This document shows positions 8,778 through 12,346 of a stretch of 12,346 nucleotides of DNA, one piece after another; position 1 is the stretch's first letter, and the number at the start of each line of letters is the position of its first letter. The stretch lies in contig JBIKVM010000068.1 of the NCBI GenBank assembly GCA_044356825.1, positions 1 through 12,346 of the forward strand. The letters are read 5' to 3'. The notes beneath the pieces are model-generated. The model did no database searches. It was not told the origin of the DNA and saw nothing but the letters and a program-made list of their open reading frames with translations. Source of the stretch: JAUREX01 sp044356825. GTDB lineage: Bacteria > Pseudomonadota > Alphaproteobacteria > Rhodobacterales > Rhodobacteraceae. The translations under genes were made by a program, and so were the position numbers.

Positions 8778-8941
8778 GAGGCAGTTCTTCCGATCAGGAT
8801 TGTGAGGAACATACCGAGGATCGCGAAGGCGATCGCGAAGGCCGCCGCGTGATGCAACATGTCAAGCCGGCTTCCGCCGCGCCTGCGCGCCTGCATCACC
8901 CCGAGCACGGCCCCGAGGACCATTCCGGCAAGCACGATCAT
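8774..8941 (-). CDS. Small two-helix membrane protein (55 aa)
   Basis: This gene encodes 55 residues: ATG at 8941, TGA at 8774-8776. The first hydrophobic segment (about residues 2-16, MIVLAGMVLGAVLGVM) is followed by a basic loop QARRRGGSRLD (17-27) and a second hydrophobic segment (about 30-50, with AAAFAIAFAILGMFLTILI). By the positive-inside rule both ends would face the periplasm and the basic loop the cytoplasm. GGAG lies about 9 nt before the ATG. The start is 3 bp after the stop of the DUF2927 gene, and the stop overlaps the GTG of the methyltransferase gene by 4 bp, so it sits tightly inside an operon. From memory similar small proteins occur in Rhodobacterales, but I cannot confirm this or name a function. 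Position, reading frame and the two helices all argue that it is real. Confidence 0.82.
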   Translation of the reverse strand: MIVLAGMVLGAVLGVMQARRRGGSRLDMLHHAAAFAIAFAILGMFLTILIGRTAS

Positions 8942-8944
8942 CCG

Positions 8945-10318
8945 CTAGCTCCGACTGGGCGACAGGGCGGCGATGCTGCCCGCCCGCGCGCGGACCTTGT
9001 CGTCCGCGCCGAACCCATAGCGCGCCCATCCGAGACTGTCGAGCCAGCGCGCCCGCGCGTCTCGCGCATCACCAGACGCATCGGCCGCCACCGCATCGAT
9101 CATGAGCATGGTTGACAGCAACGCCGCATTCTCGGCTGCCGCGGCTGCGGGCAGCGCACGCGCGATCATCCCGCGCGCCGCCTCGGGTCTGCCTGCGCGC
9201 AGCGCGATCACGGCCGTGTCCATGTCAAGCTGGGCCAGATGCGGCGCCGTCCCCGGTAGGCGGGCCCAGATGGCGCGCGCGGCCGCGTAATGGTCGAGCG
9301 CGGCCGCCGGATCGGCAAGGCTGATGCTGCGCGCGACAAGGAAATGGCTGAGCGCGCGCTCGGCGGGTTCGGCACCCTCGCGCTCGGCAAGGATGAGCGC
9401 ACCGCGTGCCGCCGCCGCGCGCGTGGCGCGACCGGCACCGGGGGTGATCGCGGCCTCGATGCGGGCGGCCCACGCCCGCGACGGCGGTGCCGTGCCCGGG
9501 GTGGGTGCCACGCGCCCCCCTGCCGGGTTGATCCGCTCGAGGATCCGCGGCAGCCGTTCAGCGACTTCGGCGCGCGACATCCCGCTCTGCAGCGCAGGAT
9601 CATGGACCACGCGCAGCACGAGCATGTCGAAGCCCGTCAGGACGGTGTGGAAATTGTCGTCGTTGAAGACCGAATCGGTCAGGCGCCACAGATCGTTCAG
9701 CGGCCCGAGACCCTGCGCGATCTCTTCGTGGAGACAGTCGCGCACCTCTTGCGGCGCGGCCGTGTCGGGGATAAATACCGCGACGGTCGCGCGCGTCTCG
9801 AGCCGTGCCCAGTCCAGCGCTGGGCTGCGGCGGTCGGCATCGAAGGCGGCCCAGTCCGAAACGCCCGGAACGACGAAGCACGCGGCCTCGGGGACCGTTG
9901 CGCGCATCACCCGGGCGGGAACGAACTCCACCACGATTCCGGGCACCGTCCCGGGCGCAGCGGCGACGATGTCGATTCCGGCCTCGGCGCGCAGCCGCGC
10001 GATCAGGCGCGCGAGGTCCATCCGGGCGGTGGGCGGAACGGCACCGCGAAGACCGACCCGGACCGTCCCCTCGAACCGCGTGAAACGCTCGAGTTCGCGC
10101 CCGCTCTCGAGGACGAAGAGCAGGTCGAGGACATCACGCCCGAGACGGGCGTTGTCGGTGCGGCCATGAGCGGGCGGGGTGGTTGGCGCAAAGGTCCGCA
10201 TCTCCGGCAGGGGGGCGGCAACCTCGACCGGGGGTGCGGGCAAGGGAACGGCCGGCGCGCAGGCCGCAAGCAGCCCGAGCAGCAGTGCGCCGGCGCATGA
10301 GCGTGACCTGTCCTTCAT
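8945..10318 (-). CDS. DUF2927 lipoprotein with C-terminal helical repeats
   Basis: This gene encodes 457 residues. The N-terminus is a lipoprotein signal: basic MKDRSR, hydrophobic ALLLGLLAAC, with lipobox LAAC and the lipidated Cys20, followed by a Pro/Ala-rich linker. Residues about 65-265 match the DUF2927 family, including DCLHEEIAQGLGPLNDLW (194-211) and SVFNDDNFHTVLTGFDMLVL (216-235). HEEIA resembles the start of a gluzincin zinc site (HExxH), but the second His is Gln202, so peptidase activity is not supported. The C-terminal part (about 285-440) is Ala-rich and helical, with TPR-like units. The protein is expected to be anchored in the outer or inner membrane facing the periplasm; its function is unknown. 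The ATG at 10318 has GGAGGG about 7 nt upstream. It is the first gene of the unit leading through the 55-residue protein to the methyltransferase, and is divergent from the tRNA gene. Confidence 0.85.
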   Translation of the reverse strand: MKDRSRSCAGALLLGLLAACAPAVPLPAPPVEVAAPLPEMRTFAPTTPPAHGRTDNARLGRDVLDLLFVLESGRELERFTRFEGTVRVGLRGAVPPTARMDLARLIARLRAEAGIDIVAAAPGTVPGIVVEFVPARVMRATVPEAACFVVPGVSDWAAFDADRRSPALDWARLETRATVAVFIPDTAAPQEVRDCLHEEIAQGLGPLNDLWRLTDSVFNDDNFHTVLTGFDMLVLRVVHDPALQSGMSRAEVAERLPRILERINPAGGRVAPTPGTAPPSRAWAARIEAAITPGAGRATRAAAARGALILAEREGAEPAERALSHFLVARSISLADPAAALDHYAAARAIWARLPGTAPHLAQLDMDTAVIALRAGRPEAARGMIARALPAAAAAENAALLSTMLMIDAVAADASGDARDARARWLDSLGWARYGFGADDKVRARAGSIAALSPSRS

Positions 10319-10385
10319 CCCCGGGCCCTCCGCCGCCCGCCATCGTCCAATTCCCTGCCATGACCTGACACGATTGTCTTTACCC

Positions 10386-10414
10386 TTGCCAAACCGGCCC
10401 GCCGACGCTAACCC
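10386..10414 (+). promoter_or_regulatory. Possible promoter of tRNA-Pro
   Basis: TTGCCA (10386-10391), a 17-bp spacer and TAACCC (10409-10414) precede the tRNA by 10 bp. The -35 is good (5 of 6) and the spacing ideal, but the -10 matches poorly. The 106-bp gap in which it lies (10319-10424) must also contain the promoter of the divergent DUF2927 gene, for which I see no convincing hexamers. Confidence 0.35.
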
Positions 10415-10424
10415 CTCGGGCCGT

Positions 10425-10501
10425 CGGAGTGTAGCGCAGTCTGGTAGCGCACCTGCTTCGGGAGCAGGGGGTCGGAGGTTCGAATCCTCTCACTCCGACC
10501 A
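10425..10501 (+). tRNA. tRNA-Pro (anticodon CGG)
   Basis: This is a 77-nt cloverleaf with encoded CCA. The acceptor stem is CGGAGTG (10425-10431) with CACTCCG (10491-10497), followed by discriminator A10498 and CCA (10499-10501). The D-arm has GCGC/GCGC with GG in the loop. The anticodon stem is CCTGC/GCAGG with loop TTCGGGA, giving anticodon CGG at 10459-10461, which reads codon CCG. The T-arm has GGAGG-TTCGAAT-CCTCT. In this GC-rich genome CCG is expected to be a major proline codon. No duplicated 3' end or integrase gene is seen nearby, so there is no sign that an element has inserted here. Confidence 0.97.
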
Positions 10502-10756
10502 TCCCCGGGACAAGTCGCCATGCACGCTGTGAGCCGACCCTATTGGCGGACATGCCGTGCGCTTCCCTTGCATCCCGGGCGCGCCAGACAGATCGCGAAC
10601 CGCCGCCGCCGCTGCAGGCGCAAGGTCAGGCGCCGGTGCATGCGCCAGCGCCCGACAGACCATCGCTGCAAAGTTCCGCAGAATGTGGTTGGCATTTCCG
10701 CGCGAACCGCTAGCCTTTGCGTGCGGCCGGTGTGCCGCTGGTGCAGAGGGTTCGGG
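10502..10756. other. 255-bp stretch between tRNA-Pro and smc without a convincing gene
   Basis: No clear terminator with a T-run follows the tRNA. The smc frame stays open upstream to an ATG at 10520 (79 codons), but the translation is Arg/Cys-rich, unlike SMC N-termini and unlike the neighbouring proteins, so I treat it as non-coding. CAGGCGC occurs twice, 5 bp apart, near 10616-10635, followed by a weak GGCGC/GCGCC hairpin. The AT-richer part from about 10676 on is the likely smc promoter region. Confidence 0.5.
10689..10716 (+). promoter_or_regulatory. Weak candidate smc promoter
   Basis: TTGGCA (10689-10694; 5 of 6 matches to TTGACA), a 16-bp spacer and TAGCCT (10711-10716; 3 of 6) lie 40 bp before the smc GTG. 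The -10 is poor and this is offered only as the best candidate in the gap. Confidence 0.25.
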
Positions 10757-12346
10757 GTGCGCTTACTTCGGCTGCGGCTGAACGGGTTCAAGAGTTTCGT
10801 CGACCCGACCGATCTGCCCATCCGCGACGGGCTGACGGGCGTCGTCGGCCCGAACGGCTGCGGCAAGTCGAACCTGCTCGAGGCGATGCGCTGGGTCATG
10901 GGCGAGACGCGCCCGACCGCCATGCGCGGCGAGGGGATGGAGGATGTGATCTTCGCGGGCTCGGCCAGCCGCCCCGCGCGCCATTTCGCCGAGGTGGCTC
11001 TCCTCATCGACAATTCCGAGCGCCTCGCACCGCAGGGTTTCAACGATGCCGACCAGATCGAGATCACGCGCCGCATCACCCGCGAGGCCGGTTCGGCATT
11101 TCGCCTGAACGGCCGCGAGTTGCGCGCCCGCGACGTGCAGATCCTCTTCGCCGATGCCGCGACGGGGGCGCAATCGCCTGCCCTCGTCCGGCAGGGGCAG
11201 ATCGGCGAACTCATCAACGCCCGCCCCCGCAACCGGCGCCGCGTGCTCGAGGATGCCGCCGGGATCGCGGGCCTCTATCAGCGCCGGCACGAGGCCGAAT
11301 TGCGCCTGACGGCCGCCGAGGGCAACCTCGCCCGCGTCGAGGATGTGCTCGAACAGCTTGCCCAGCAGCTTGCGGCACTGGCCCGGCAGGCCCGCGCCGC
11401 CGCGCGCTATCGCGAGATCGGGGCCGCGCTGCGGCGGGCCGAGGCGCTGGCCGCTTGGCGCCGCTGGGCCGAGGCCGATGCCGCGCGCGCGCGCGCCGCG
11501 GCGGCGCTGGCCGAGGCGACGCGCGCGGTGGGCGCCGCCGCGGGCCGGGCGCTCGGGGCAGGGCGCACGCGCGAGACCTGCGAGGCCGCCCTGCCCGCCG
11601 CCCGCGACGAGGCCGCGATCGCCGGGGCGCTGCGCCAGCGGCTCGAGCAGGAGCACGCGACCCTTGCCGACCGTCAGGCGGCGGCGCAGGCCGCGATTGC
11701 CGCGCTCGACGCCCGCGCGGGGCAAATCGAGCGCGACGCCGCGCGCGAGGCCGAGCTTCTGCGCGATGCCGCCGAGACGGCGGCGGCACTTGCGGCAGAG
11801 GAGGCGACGCTCGCGGCCGAGGGTGAGGGGCATGACGCGCGGCTGGCCGAGCTCGCTGCGGCCGCGCACCTCGCGGGGGCAACGCTCGGTGGCGCCGAAG
11901 AGGCGCTCTCGCGCGCGACCGGGGATGCCGCGCGCATCGCCGCCCGCCACCAGTCCGCAAGCCGCCTCGTGGCCGAGATCTCCGCCACCATGGCACGCGC
12001 CGAGGCCGAGGCCGGACGCGCCGCCGAGGCCGCGCGCGCGGCCGATGCCGCACTCGCGCGCGCCGAGGCGATTCGCGCCGAGGCCGACGCCGAGGCCCTG
12101 CGCGCCGCAACCGCCGCCGCGGCCGCCGAGGCGCGCCTGATCGAGGCCGAGGCCGCGAGGGCCGAGTTGCAGACGCGCGAGGGCACGGCCCGCGCCGCCC
12201 GTGCCGCGACCGAGGGCGAAGCGCGCGCGCTCGGCGCCGAGGCGCAGGCGCTCGCGGCGCTGATCGCGCGCGAATCGCGGGCCGGCGCGCAGGTCCTCGA
12301 CCAACTGGCCGTCGCGCCGGGCTATGAACGCGCGCTCGGCGCGGCG
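10757..12346 (+). CDS. smc: Chromosome segregation ATPase SMC, N-terminal part
   Basis: The first 530 codons are present; the gene leaves the window on the right. SMC dimers with ScpA/ScpB compact and segregate the chromosome. Visible parts are the conserved start MRLLRLRLNGFKSFVDPTDL (1-20), Walker A GPNGCGKS (31-38), the alphaproteobacterial stretch RWVMGETRPTAMRG (45-58), the Q-loop region LVRQGQIGELI (143-153) and RRVLEDAAGIAGL (161-173). A long, extremely Ala/Arg/Glu-rich coiled coil runs from about 175 to 515, and QLAVAPGYERALGAA (516-530) marks the entrance to the hinge. About half of a normal SMC (roughly 1150 residues) is therefore missing. I chose the GTG at 10757 because it gives the family N-terminus and has AGAGGG 6 nt before it; a longer open frame upstream does not look coding. 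It is transcribed in the same direction as the tRNA gene. Confidence 0.96.
   Translation, partial: MRLLRLRLNGFKSFVDPTDLPIRDGLTGVVGPNGCGKSNLLEAMRWVMGETRPTAMRGEGMEDVIFAGSASRPARHFAEVALLIDNSERLAPQGFNDADQIEITRRITREAGSAFRLNGRELRARDVQILFADAATGAQSPALVRQGQIGELINARPRNRRRVLEDAAGIAGLYQRRHEAELRLTAAEGNLARVEDVLEQLAQQLAALARQARAAARYREIGAALRRAEALAAWRRWAEADAARARAAAALAEATRAVGAAAGRALGAGRTRETCEAALPAARDEAAIAGALRQRLEQEHATLADRQAAAQAAIAALDARAGQIERDAAREAELLRDAAETAAALAAEEATLAAEGEGHDARLAELAAAAHLAGATLGGAEEALSRATGDAARIAARHQSASRLVAEISATMARAEAEAGRAAEAARAADAALARAEAIRAEADAEALRAATAAAAAEARLIEAEAARAELQTREGTARAARAATEGEARALGAEAQALAALIARESRAGAQVLDQLAVAPGYERALGAA

Noticed and set aside
10425..10501. tRNA-Pro as an attachment site of an integrated element
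   Set aside because: No integrase, no repeat of the tRNA 3' end and no change in base composition is seen on either side within the window.
10540..12304. Long minus-strand frames opposite smc (230 and 513 codons)
   Set aside because: They mirror the conserved SMC ATPase head and its Ala-rich coiled coil. The translations are low-complexity Arg/Gly/Ala-rich sequence.
11461..12346. Ala/Arg/Glu-rich repetitive DNA as a tandem repeat or assembly artefact
   Set aside because: It is the coiled-coil arm of SMC: the frame stays open, there is no exact repeat unit, and it ends at the expected hinge start.

Overview
The window looks like chromosomal housekeeping DNA from an alphaproteobacterium of the Rhodobacter/Paracoccus group (Rhodobacterales). 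This rests on the very high GC content, the protein sequences (an SMC starting MRLLRLRLNGFKSF, an AlaRS starting MPSLSDIRSTFLDYF, a CckA-type hybrid kinase, a DUF2927 lipoprotein), the recA-alaS gene order, and an alphaproteobacterial LexA box (GTTC-N7-GTTC) in front of recA. I see no transposase, integrase, phage gene, CRISPR array or other mobile element.

Left block (1-4404): the 3' end of a class I fructose-bisphosphate aldolase gene on the + strand runs tail-to-tail, with 6 bp between, into a minus-strand unit read recA -> alaS -> DUF1330. recA encodes the recombinase, alaS the alanyl-tRNA synthetase, and the last gene a small dimeric alpha/beta-barrel protein that starts 3 nt after the alaS stop. 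A perfect 10-bp inverted repeat lies between recA and alaS and ends 4 nt before the alaS start codon.

Middle block (4405-8941): a 172-bp divergent control region separates recA from a small sulfotransferase-like gene on the + strand. It holds a recA promoter, the SOS box, a 7+7 bp inverted repeat around the -35 element, and a CtrA-box-like site. The sulfotransferase-like gene ends 19 bp inside the 3' end of the convergent cckA gene. cckA appears to have its own promoter: a palindromic full CtrA box (TTAA-N7-TTAAC) covers the stop codon of the upstream methyltransferase gene, followed by a TATAGT -10 and a TTG start codon. CckA feeds phosphate to CtrA in this class of bacteria, so this suggests a feedback loop.

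Upstream of cckA on the minus strand is a tight unit: DUF2927 lipoprotein (10318-8945), a 55-residue membrane protein (8941-8774), and an RsmB/Nop-family rRNA m5C methyltransferase (8777-7569). The intergenic gap is 3 bp and the next junction is a 4-bp GTGA overlap.

Right block (10425-12346): a tRNA-Pro(CGG) gene, a 255-bp stretch without a convincing gene, and the 5' part of smc, which leaves the window at the start of its hinge domain.

I found no clearly new multi-gene system. The most interesting material is regulatory: the CtrA box at cckA, the recA/sulfotransferase control region, and the alaS leader hairpin. The overlooked 55-residue gene is also worth noting.
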